From a virus, in IMG/VR virus record IMGVR_UViG_3300031772_000004, positions 1 through 42,709 of that record: a stretch of DNA of 42,709 bases. One strand, given 5' to 3'. A program made the translations under genes and the position numbers. Within the stretch, counting starts at the first letter, position 1, and the number at the start of each line of letters is the position of its first letter. The notes under the pieces were generated by a model, which saw only the letters and a program-made list of their open reading frames with translations, was not told the origin of the DNA and made no database searches. Of the stretch, positions 1-6,999 are shown one piece after another.

Positions 1-678
1 CAAGACAATTGGGTGGAAAAAACAGGCCAATTGGATATGTTTAATGGTCCCCTTGATGAATCTAAACTGAAACTTAAAGAACAAATAAAGAAAATGATAA
101 ATGAAGCGGGGGAAGAACCAGAACCAGGCTTGGAATTGCTAGGACCTGTTAATGCAAAATTTCACGCAGAAGACACTGTGACCATAGAAGATTTTACATT
201 GCAGATTAAGATGATCTATAATTCGTTCAATACACGGCCTCATGATGAAGATTTGACTACAAATCATTATAAATTTGTTGGACATACTAGAGATGGAAAA
301 GCTTTTGGAGGATTGATTCCTGTTATATTATTAGATGGTGATGGCAAAAAATTTGATAAACAATTAAATTTTCCGGGAATGCCAACAGGACACAATGAAC
401 AAATCAGAGAGAATACTGAAGCCGAACTATCATTGGGTAAAGTTGTTGCAAAATTTAGAATTGGAGACAAGCTTCACTTCGGCCATAGAGGTATAATTAT
501 AAGAATAAAAAAAATAATACAACTTAGATCAAGTTATACAGAAACCGACATAGACCATTATATGATTGATGCAAAAACACCAGATTCAAAATATTTTGAG
601 GGATTTATTCCTGTTGTAATTGCAGATGCAATAGGAAAAAAATACAGAAATGTACCATATAATTATGGTTGGAAATAA
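1..678 (+). CDS. Phage protein with tandem-duplicated domain (5' end outside window)
   Basis: I do not recognise a family. The frame is open to the left edge, so the true start may lie outside; within the window the first possible start is GTG at 13. Counting from that GTG, residues 19-32 form a Lys/Glu-rich helix (LKLKEQIKKMINEA) resembling the LKxLIxE helices at the N-termini of other proteins in this window. Residues about 48-114 and 146-212 are clearly two copies of one domain: each has an 'HY' segment, then GxIPV (GLIPVILLDGDGKKF versus GFIPVVIADAIGKKY). A linker of about 30 residues separates the copies. It ends 12 bases before a nucleotidyltransferase-like gene and is upstream of tail genes, so a virion or packaging-associated role is possible, but that is inference from position only. 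Confidence 0.75.
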   Translation, partial: QDNWVEKTGQLDMFNGPLDESKLKLKEQIKKMINEAGEEPEPGLELLGPVNAKFHAEDTVTIEDFTLQIKMIYNSFNTRPHDEDLTTNHYKFVGHTRDGKAFGGLIPVILLDGDGKKFDKQLNFPGMPTGHNEQIRENTEAELSLGKVVAKFRIGDKLHFGHRGIIIRIKKIIQLRSSYTETDIDHYMIDAKTPDSKYFEGFIPVVIADAIGKKYRNVPYNYGWK

Positions 679-690
679 CAAGATAGATTG

Positions 691-1962
691 ATGAGAACGA
701 TTGCAATATATCCTGGACGATGGCAACCTTGGCATAAAGGTCATAAGGCAAGTTATGATTATTTAGTTGCTCAATATGGTCTTGAGAACGTTTATATTAC
801 ATCCACGGATGTTACAGATTCATATAAATCTCCATTTACATTTGAAGAAAAGAAAGAGATGATGGTATTATCAGGAATTCCTGCTGATAAGATTCTTTTG
901 GTAAAGCAACAATACAATTTAAAAGCGGTTGCGCCATTAATAGCTGGATTTAATATGAATACCGATAGAGTATTATTTGCTATATCAAGAAAGGATATGT
1001 TAAGCGACCCACGATTTAATAATTTTATGTTAAAAAGCGGACAGCCTGCTTATTTGCAGCCTGCTCCAGAAGATGTTACAAAAATTGAGCCAGCCGTAAA
1101 GCATGGTTATCTGATAGTAGTACCAACTAAGATGTTTTCGGTATTAGGAAATGCGGTGAAATCTGCATCAGGTTTAAGGGATATGTATAAGAAACTTACG
1201 CCTGAGAAAAAGAAACAATTTATAATTGATTTATTTGGTAAATTTGACAAGAATGTTTTTACTATGTTGAATAATAAATTGAGTGGAAACATTAAATTAA
1301 AACCTATTGCTGAAGCCCTTTTGGAAGCACATGGAGAATATAAAGGTTGGAAATTAACCTATTATCCAATTGGTTCGCAACACTGGAAAGCAAGTCGCTT
1401 TGGTGTAAATATGTGTGCGAATTCAAAAGAATTGTTAATACAAATGATTGATAATAGAAAAGACGATTTAAAAGAAGATGAGAGCAAACCACTTGAATCT
1501 GGTTGGTATGAATACAGAATACTTGGTATTGCGCCTGAAGTACCAGAGGGACATGAATTTCGTAGCAAAATAGCTGATTTGGAAAATCATCCCTACTTAT
1601 GGGCAGATGAGTGCCCATACTCATTTCGTGACCGTGGCCAAATAAGTGTAAAAAAGAATGATGCATTAAAAGAAGATGATGGGGAAATTGCTCCGCATTC
1701 AAAAGATGCACAAAGAGCAAATGTTTTAGCTGCTACACAAATGATTAAAGCAAAGCAATTCAATACTAAAGATGCTCAAGATTCTTTAAAAACCGCAAAA
1801 GATAAATTTTTAAATACAAAATCGACAGATGAACCGGATGTAGTAGACCGAGCAAAGGAAACAATGAAGCAAAAGGAATTATCTTTAAAAGCGCAAAAAA
1901 ACAATTTAGCCGCTGCGCAAAAGAAATTAGTAGCAGTTAAACAAGGAAGTCCATTGTCATGA
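691..1962 (+). CDS. Nucleotidyltransferase-like (HxGH) phage protein
   Basis: The N-terminus carries the signature of the cytidylyltransferase/NadM-type nucleotidyltransferase superfamily: GRWQPWHKGH at residues 9-18, containing the HxGH nucleotide-binding motif (His15, His18), preceded by a hydrophobic beta strand. A later VLGNAVKSASGLRD segment sits where these enzymes have their second phosphate-binding motif. Family members transfer NMP to a phosphorylated substrate such as NMN or phosphopantetheine; the substrate here is unknown. At 423 aa it is much longer than a minimal enzyme: a middle domain (about 205-330) of unknown type is followed by an Ala/Lys/Gln-rich probable coiled coil (about 335-423). 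I chose ATG 691 over TTG 688, which lies immediately before it in frame. The end overlaps the next gene by 4 bases (ATGA). Location beside tail genes suggests it may be virion-associated. Confidence 0.7.
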   Translation: MRTIAIYPGRWQPWHKGHKASYDYLVAQYGLENVYITSTDVTDSYKSPFTFEEKKEMMVLSGIPADKILLVKQQYNLKAVAPLIAGFNMNTDRVLFAISRKDMLSDPRFNNFMLKSGQPAYLQPAPEDVTKIEPAVKHGYLIVVPTKMFSVLGNAVKSASGLRDMYKKLTPEKKKQFIIDLFGKFDKNVFTMLNNKLSGNIKLKPIAEALLEAHGEYKGWKLTYYPIGSQHWKASRFGVNMCANSKELLIQMIDNRKDDLKEDESKPLESGWYEYRILGIAPEVPEGHEFRSKIADLENHPYLWADECPYSFRDRGQISVKKNDALKEDDGEIAPHSKDAQRANVLAATQMIKAKQFNTKDAQDSLKTAKDKFLNTKSTDEPDVVDRAKETMKQKELSLKAQKNNLAAAQKKLVAVKQGSPLS

Positions 1963-2978
1963 AATTATTAGGTTTAATACCCAATACTTGCTTTAACATA
2001 TTGACCGAAGGAATGGAATCGGATTATTATGTTAAGAAAACCACTCCCGACGAGGTTGCTGATTTATTATTGCGTGGCCATTATCTTGAAGCGTGGCCGT
2101 TTGCTGGCTCCGATTTTAAAAATTACATTTATGGAATTTACATTAGAAGCTCGGCAAATAAAACTGCCTTGCTTGGACTTGATGTAGCCACTAATGATTC
2201 TTTGGTGGGCTGTGTGGTTTATGGTTATGCAGAACCTCATGCATCTTCTTATGTTTCCAAATGGGTGCGTGGCTTATTAAATCCTGATGAAACAGTTGAT
2301 TCAATCTATGATAATTTAAGAAATATTGTAAAGAAAGATTCCGAAGAAGAAGTAAAAGCAAAGCAACGCGGTTATGAATATAAGTCAAAAGCAAAGCCGG
2401 TTGTATTAAATTTGTTGAATTCGACGAATATTCAAGACGCTCAAATTCTTGAGCTTAAACGATTGTATATTCTTCCAAAATTTGACACAAAAAATATAGA
2501 ATCATTTTCTATTGCTAAGGCCAATGAATTTATTTTTCAAGACAATCCAATGGTGCAAGCTATTTTGTCATTTTCCGATTCAAGAGTGGGTCACCACGGA
2601 GGAATTTATCAGGCAACAAATGCGGTATATGCAGGAATAACAAAACACAAATTACATCGGTATGTATACCTACGGGATAGTCTGACCAATTTAATCAAGA
2701 AATACCGAACGGCTTATGATGAATTAGTGTTTAATTATCCAAAGAAAGATGACCTTAAAATTCCTATACAAAAATTGGGACCGGTCGATGATAAAACAAA
2801 AGGTGAGCGAGCATCTTTAGTAGCATTAAAGACTAAATTGGCCAGTTTAACTGACCCAGCATTAAAGACAGCGTATCAAAATGTAATAAAGCACCTTGAG
2901 CAGCCAGAACAAGGTATGTTTGATCTTAGAAAACAGAAGAAACTGGCAGAAGATAATGATGAGGAAATAAACATATGA
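1959..2978 (+). CDS. Mom-like (GNAT-fold) protein 1, long form
   Basis: Resembles the phage Mu Mom family, GNAT-like enzymes that modify adenine in DNA. Visible family landmarks are LVGCVVYG (82-89), ELKRLY (165-170), KNIES (178-182) and SFSDSRVGHHGGIYQAT (204-220), which align with the two other Mom-like proteins of this window (genes starting at 27955 and 40025). It lacks the HYSHKW motif of those two; the equivalent is 'HYLEAW' (41-46). It has a roughly 75-residue insertion (about 90-160) before the ELKRLY motif and a roughly 110-residue charged C-terminal extension absent from the others. It starts with ATG overlapping the previous stop (ATGA) and overlaps the next gene the same way, so it is translationally coupled with tail-region genes. 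Whether it modifies DNA, or is a virion-carried acetyltransferase-like protein, is not known. Confidence 0.6.
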   Translation: MKLLGLIPNTCFNILTEGMESDYYVKKTTPDEVADLLLRGHYLEAWPFAGSDFKNYIYGIYIRSSANKTALLGLDVATNDSLVGCVVYGYAEPHASSYVSKWVRGLLNPDETVDSIYDNLRNIVKKDSEEEVKAKQRGYEYKSKAKPVVLNLLNSTNIQDAQILELKRLYILPKFDTKNIESFSIAKANEFIFQDNPMVQAILSFSDSRVGHHGGIYQATNAVYAGITKHKLHRYVYLRDSLTNLIKKYRTAYDELVFNYPKKDDLKIPIQKLGPVDDKTKGERASLVALKTKLASLTDPALKTAYQNVIKHLEQPEQGMFDLRKQKKLAEDNDEEINI

Positions 2979-3214
2979 ATAAACAAGGATTAAAACGATT
3001 GATAAGAGAAGTTATAGATGAAGAAGCGATCGAGAAGGTTGAATATGCGGTTTTGTATCGCGATGCTGGCAACCGTGGAATGAATACATCGAATAATCGT
3101 GCCCGCCTTTGTACAAAATCGGAGCTTGATAATATAATAAGAGATGCCTTGCCGCAAATTTCGAAGATATATAAGCTTACAGAAATTCCTATTAAATCTT
3201 CTAATTTAAATTAA
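2975..3214 (+). CDS. Small protein with N-terminal LKRLIREVIDE motif
   Basis: Unrecognised 79-aa protein. The first 17 residues (NKQGLKRLIREVIDEEA) form an amphipathic charged helix almost identical in pattern to the start of the 119-aa protein at 15313 (TKNELKQLILEVIDEAA). After the helix both continue with a beta-type segment containing Tyr and an 'RDAGN' or 'TDAYGN' turn, so the two are probably distant paralogues. ATG overlaps the preceding stop by 4 bases. It is the last gene before the promoter of the gp26-like gene. Function unknown; the shared N-terminal helix could be a targeting or docking segment. Confidence 0.6.
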   Translation: MNKQGLKRLIREVIDEEAIEKVEYAVLYRDAGNRGMNTSNNRARLCTKSELDNIIRDALPQISKIYKLTEIPIKSSNLN

Positions 3215-3226
3215 TAATATAATAAC

Positions 3227-3255
3227 TTGAAATTTTACCAAGTTAACTATATATT
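3227..3255 (+). promoter_or_regulatory. Sigma-70-type promoter for gp26-like gene
   Basis: TTGAAA (3227-3232), 17-base spacer, TATATT (3250-3255). Only 9 bases separate the -10 box from the ATG at 3265, and no Shine-Dalgarno is present in between, so the transcript would be leaderless or nearly so. Confidence 0.55.
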
Positions 3256-3264
3256 ATTAAAGTT

Positions 3265-4149
3265 ATGGAAGACCAAAAAATAAATATCACACGCGGTAAT
3301 GTTGCGCCAACAACTACCAGTCCAAAAGTAGAAATTCCAAGTGCGGTTCGAGCCGCAATGCAAGCCTCTCAACCAGTTGAGAAACAAAAATATCCAAGCG
3401 AACCAATTGGTTTGCCATCGGAAGGTTTCTTTTATGATGAAGCTAGTCCACTTAGCAAAGGTACTGTAGATATTAAGTATATGACAGCTAAAGAGGAAGA
3501 TATACTTACTTCACAGAATCTTTTAAGAAAAGGTGTAGTGCTTGAGAGACTTCTTGAAAATCTTATTGTAACTCCTGGTGTAAAATTAAACGATATCTTA
3601 ATTGGTGATAAAAATGCGTTGTTTGTTGCAGCCCGCCGATTGGCTTATGGCGATAGTTATGGGCCGATTGAAATAACGTGCCGGGGCTGTGGCGAAGAGA
3701 ATAAGAAAACAGTAGATTTGTCTATTGTAAAGAATAAAGAATTTGATTTTTCAAGATTTACCAAAGGCCAAAATAGCTTTGAATTTGAATTGCCTATGTC
3801 AAAAAAGAGAATAATATATAAACTCTTGAACCACAAAGATGAAAGTGCAATTGATAATGAAATTACTGCTATGGCTAAAGCATCAAAAACAGGAACTTCT
3901 CCAGAAATAACCACAAGATTGAAAGCAATGATTGTGTCAATCGACGGAAATTCAGATAGAATGTATATTAACAAATATGTGGAGACAGAGTTGACTTCAC
4001 GAGATAGTTTAGCATTACGGCAGCAAGTGGCTGATAGTATGCCTAATGTTGATATGGAATTTGATTTTGTTTGTGACCATTGTAATCATAAAGAAAGGAT
4101 AGACATACCGCTCACGGTACAGTTTTTTTGGCCTAACACAAGAGTATAA
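3265..4149 (+). CDS. T4 gp26-like baseplate hub / tail assembly protein, zinc-ribbon
   Basis: Matches the T4_baseplate (gp26) type of protein found upstream of tape measures in T4-type phages. Seen: a Pro/Thr-rich N-terminus, LPSEGFFY (50-57), a KEEDILTSQNLLRKG segment (76-90), GDKNALFVAARRLAYGDSY (114-132), then two Cys pairs, C139-x2-C142 and C270-x2-C273, likely ligands of one zinc ribbon. Family proteins take part in assembling the central hub of the baseplate. The last residues, 'QFFWPNTRV', overlap a T7 run (4123-4129) where a +1 or -2 ribosomal frameshift would continue into a 71-codon open frame (see next two entries). It starts at ATG 3265 under its own promoter. Annotation as gp26-like is fairly sure; the chaperone role is inferred from position and the frameshift. 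Confidence 0.75.
   Translation: MEDQKINITRGNVAPTTTSPKVEIPSAVRAAMQASQPVEKQKYPSEPIGLPSEGFFYDEASPLSKGTVDIKYMTAKEEDILTSQNLLRKGVVLERLLENLIVTPGVKLNDILIGDKNALFVAARRLAYGDSYGPIEITCRGCGEENKKTVDLSIVKNKEFDFSRFTKGQNSFEFELPMSKKRIIYKLLNHKDESAIDNEITAMAKASKTGTSPEITTRLKAMIVSIDGNSDRMYINKYVETELTSRDSLALRQQVADSMPNVDMEFDFVCDHCNHKERIDIPLTVQFFWPNTRV
4123..4131 (+). other. Probable programmed ribosomal frameshift site (+1 or -2)
   Basis: In the zero frame the codons are CAG TTT TTT TGG CCT, with seven T in a row at 4123-4129. Slipping +1 (or -2) after the second TTT enters the frame GGC CTA ACA CAA, which stays open to the stop at 4343. The -1 frame stops almost at once (TAA at 4134), so a simple -1 slip is excluded. 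The location, just before the tape measure gene, is where frameshifted tail assembly chaperone pairs (lambda G/GT, Mu) are found. Confidence 0.6.
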
Positions 4150-4345
4150 AGTTGGCCTTCACAAACAGTTGTTTGAGTTAAGTTATTTTAGTAATGGCGC
4201 AATAAATGTGGATATTGCGTATAACCTACCGATTCATATGCGCAATTTTTATTATCGGTTTCTCACCGAAATTAAAGAAAAAGAAGCGAAAGCACAAGAA
4301 AACCCTAATACTATATCACCGAAAGCTATAGCAAAACCCTTCTAA
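4130..4345 (+). CDS. Frameshift extension of gp26-like protein (gp51-like / chaperone C-domain)
   Basis: A 71-codon open frame fills the gap between the gp26-like gene and the tape measure. Its reading is clearly protein-like: LHKQLFELSYFSNG, then YNLPIHMRNFYYRFLTEIKEKE, a pattern I associate with the short protein or domain that follows gp26-like proteins in T4-type marine phages. It has no good start of its own: the frame opens after TAG 4100; the first candidate is TTG 4169 without a Shine-Dalgarno, and ATG 4238 would remove the conserved half. A frameshift from the upstream gene at the T run therefore explains it best, giving a fusion of about 359 aa. Coordinates cover only the part unique to the shifted frame. 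A T4 gp51 role is possible by gene order (26-51), but not shown by sequence. Confidence 0.6.
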   Translation, partial: GLTQEYKVGLHKQLFELSYFSNGAINVDIAYNLPIHMRNFYYRFLTEIKEKEAKAQENPNTISPKAIAKPF

Positions 4346-4362
4346 CATAATATTTATATATT

Positions 4363-6969
4363 ATGGCTGATATAATAAAAACGGAGGACATTAAAAATAC
4401 TGAGGTTGGTCTTGACAAAGTTAGTAAAAAAGCGTCTGAGTTAAGAGATTTAATAAAAGAGCAAACTGTAGAATGGAAAAAAGTTGTTAGCCATGTTAAT
4501 GAATTAAAACGTTCAATGGGTATACATGTTGATTTAATGTCTAAGACAGAAAAAATCCAAGATAGAATACGCGGGACATTATCAGCAATTTCCAAGAGAA
4601 CTGTTGTTGAGACGATGATGCTCAGAGAAAAGAAAAAAATCTCTGATAGTATTATGTCCTTGGAGAACGCCCTTCTCATTGCAAAGAAAAGTGGAAGCCA
4701 GGAAACTATAGATGCGTTAGAATCGAGCCTAATTATAAACCGGAAGGACCAGAATCTGGCCACAGAGGGACTAGATCTAGCTCATAAAAGACTTGTGCAT
4801 GCCAAAAATGTGCTGAAGATTAAAGATGAAGAATATAAACTTGCTCTAAAAAATGAAAATTTAAAAGCTGGTGTCATTGCCGGAATGAGATCTATAGCAG
4901 GGTTGGCCGGTGAATCCGCGTCCGGAATGTCAAACTTTGTGAGTTCAATGAAGGAAGCCGGCAAGGCAGGTGGACCAATAGGATTAGCGTTACAATTTAT
5001 AGTAGAGGTTTTAAAATTTGGTTTTGCTAAATTTTTAGAAATTGATAAAGCGGCATTTGCTTTAAGAAAAGATTTTGGATTATTGCGCGATGAAAGCAAG
5101 ACTTATTTTAATATAATTAGAGATACTTCTGTTGAGATGATAGGATTTGGTGTTACCTCAGAAATTGCACAAAAATCTGTTAGTGCTATAGCCGACCAAT
5201 TTACAACCATACAGGCATTAGACAAAGATATGGTAAAACAAATGAGTTTAGTAAGTACTCAACTGGGAATTTCCGAGGAAACATCAGCTAAATTAAGCAA
5301 GACAATGGCAACAATGTCTGGCAAATCAACCAAAGAAGCATCCGCAAATATGATGTTATTTACAAGAGAAATGGCAAAGGCGGCAGGCGTGCCATTGGCT
5401 AAAGTATTAAAAGATATAGCAAATATTTCAGAAGACGTGCGTTTAACGTTTAGTGGTACAACCAAGAAGTTAGTTGAAAGTGTTGTTGAAGCTAGAAGAC
5501 TTGGTATATCAATTGATAGTATGGCAAAATCTTCTTCTAAACTTTTGCATTTTTATGATTCCGTAAATCAAGAAATGGAAGCTAGTGTGTTGTTTGGAAG
5601 AAACATAAATATGCAAGAAGCTCGACGATTGTCCTTTATTGGAGACATTGAGGGAGCAAACAAAGAAATATTGAGACAAGTTAGTATGCTTGGTGGTTTT
5701 GATAGAATGAATTATTTCCAAAAGAAGGCATTAGCAGATTTAACAGGTAAGAGTATTGAAGATTTACAAACAATGACGCAACGGGAAAAAGATATGAATA
5801 CGTTGCGTTCAACTGGAAATGCGGATGTACAAGCAGCTTTGCAGAAACAGGATGATGAAAAACGAAAACTGCAAAATTTGGATGAACATGGATTAGAATC
5901 CTTAGAAAAAACATTTTTAGCCGAAGTAAAGGCTAAAGATAATCGTGAAAAAATGGCCGCTCTGCAATCGAAATTTAATGAATTGATGATGAAATTGTCA
6001 GAGGTTTTTATACCGATTGCTGATGTATTATTATCACTTGCTATTAAAATAATGCCTGCTATTTCTATGACTGCTGTGGTGATTGGCACGTCTTTTAAGT
6101 ATATTGCAACATGGCTTAGGTTTATTGGACTTCACGGTGGCATTTTTAGTAAAATATTTACTCCGCTTAGTAGAATTGCACTTTTTGCGGCAAAATGGTT
6201 AGAACCTATTGGTTGGGTAATATTGGCACTTCAGGGTCTTGCAAGTTGGTATAAAAGAATATTTGGAGAAGGTGGAATACTTGACGATTTTAAGGGTAAA
6301 AATTTTGGTAAAGGATTTATAAAAGTGTTATCCTTACTTTTTGGTCCGGATTTAATCTATGACATTGTAGTAAAACCAATTTTAGAAGTATTTGAAGGAT
6401 TTGGCTTTGAATTTGCAAGAAAGTGGATTGATGGACTTGAAGCGGCGGGTGGAAAGATAAAGGATGCATTGGCGTATCCATTTGAATGGGCATGGAAAGA
6501 AATTAAAGATTGGTTTGGATATTCACCATCAAAACTGGGTTTATTAATTATTAAAGGTATATCTTCTGTTGGAAGAGAATTATTAAATATTTTAACAATG
6601 CCATTTAAAAATGCATGGCAATTTATTAAAGACATTTTTAGTGTGGGTGATATTGGCCAACACATTTTAGATGTATTTAGTTCAATTGGAGAAATATTAT
6701 ATGATATAATTATTGCGCCATTTAAACGGGGATTTGACTTTATTATGAGTCTTTTTCCGTCCGCATTTACAAGTGGTCCAACAATAGATTTAAATGCTCC
6801 ACCAACAGCTGTGACTTCTGCCACAACAACCGATCAACAAACTGTTTTGAATGAAAATACCGACAGAGTTGTTGACAAACTTGACGAATTGATTACACAA
6901 CTAAAAAATGGTGGAATTGCTGTATATCTTGATGGCAGACAAGTTAACAAACAGCTGGCCGCCCTTTAA
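4363..6969 (+). CDS. Tail tape measure protein
   Basis: At 868 aa this is the longest protein of the window, directly downstream of the chaperone-type frameshift pair, as expected for a tape measure. The N-terminal 170 residues are charged and heptad-rich (coiled coil). Residues about 170-225 are Gly/Ala/Met-rich and include a hydrophobic helix. A long helical central part follows, then hydrophobic segments around residues 550-630 (for example LSRIALFAAKWLEP) and several repeated amphipathic Trp/Phe segments of the type 'PFKNAWQFIKDIF' and 'PFKRGFDFIMSLF'. The C-terminus, 'VYLDGRQVNKQL', is typical of tape measures. These proteins set tail length and are ejected during infection; at the usual ~0.15 nm per residue, a tail of about 130 nm would follow (rule-of-thumb inference). 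ATG 4363 is preceded by an AT-rich stretch without a clear Shine-Dalgarno. Confidence 0.85.
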   Translation: MADIIKTEDIKNTEVGLDKVSKKASELRDLIKEQTVEWKKVVSHVNELKRSMGIHVDLMSKTEKIQDRIRGTLSAISKRTVVETMMLREKKKISDSIMSLENALLIAKKSGSQETIDALESSLIINRKDQNLATEGLDLAHKRLVHAKNVLKIKDEEYKLALKNENLKAGVIAGMRSIAGLAGESASGMSNFVSSMKEAGKAGGPIGLALQFIVEVLKFGFAKFLEIDKAAFALRKDFGLLRDESKTYFNIIRDTSVEMIGFGVTSEIAQKSVSAIADQFTTIQALDKDMVKQMSLVSTQLGISEETSAKLSKTMATMSGKSTKEASANMMLFTREMAKAAGVPLAKVLKDIANISEDVRLTFSGTTKKLVESVVEARRLGISIDSMAKSSSKLLHFYDSVNQEMEASVLFGRNINMQEARRLSFIGDIEGANKEILRQVSMLGGFDRMNYFQKKALADLTGKSIEDLQTMTQREKDMNTLRSTGNADVQAALQKQDDEKRKLQNLDEHGLESLEKTFLAEVKAKDNREKMAALQSKFNELMMKLSEVFIPIADVLLSLAIKIMPAISMTAVVIGTSFKYIATWLRFIGLHGGIFSKIFTPLSRIALFAAKWLEPIGWVILALQGLASWYKRIFGEGGILDDFKGKNFGKGFIKVLSLLFGPDLIYDIVVKPILEVFEGFGFEFARKWIDGLEAAGGKIKDALAYPFEWAWKEIKDWFGYSPSKLGLLIIKGISSVGRELLNILTMPFKNAWQFIKDIFSVGDIGQHILDVFSSIGEILYDIIIAPFKRGFDFIMSLFPSAFTSGPTIDLNAPPTAVTSATTTDQQTVLNENTDRVVDKLDELITQLKNGGIAVYLDGRQVNKQLAAL

Positions 6970-6999
6970 TAATTGAATTTGGTTGATATATATTAATGT

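Noticed and set aside
691-1962. Calling the nucleotidyltransferase-like protein a NadM enzyme of NAD salvage
   Set aside because: Only the HxGH core is visible and no partner such as a phosphoribosyltransferase is nearby; substrate cannot be read from the sequence.
4343-4363. Shared ATAATATTTATATA upstream of the tape measure gene and of the gene at 28757 as a late promoter motif
   Set aside because: In this AT-rich sequence a match of this length between two places is expected by chance; no -35 or further copies support it.
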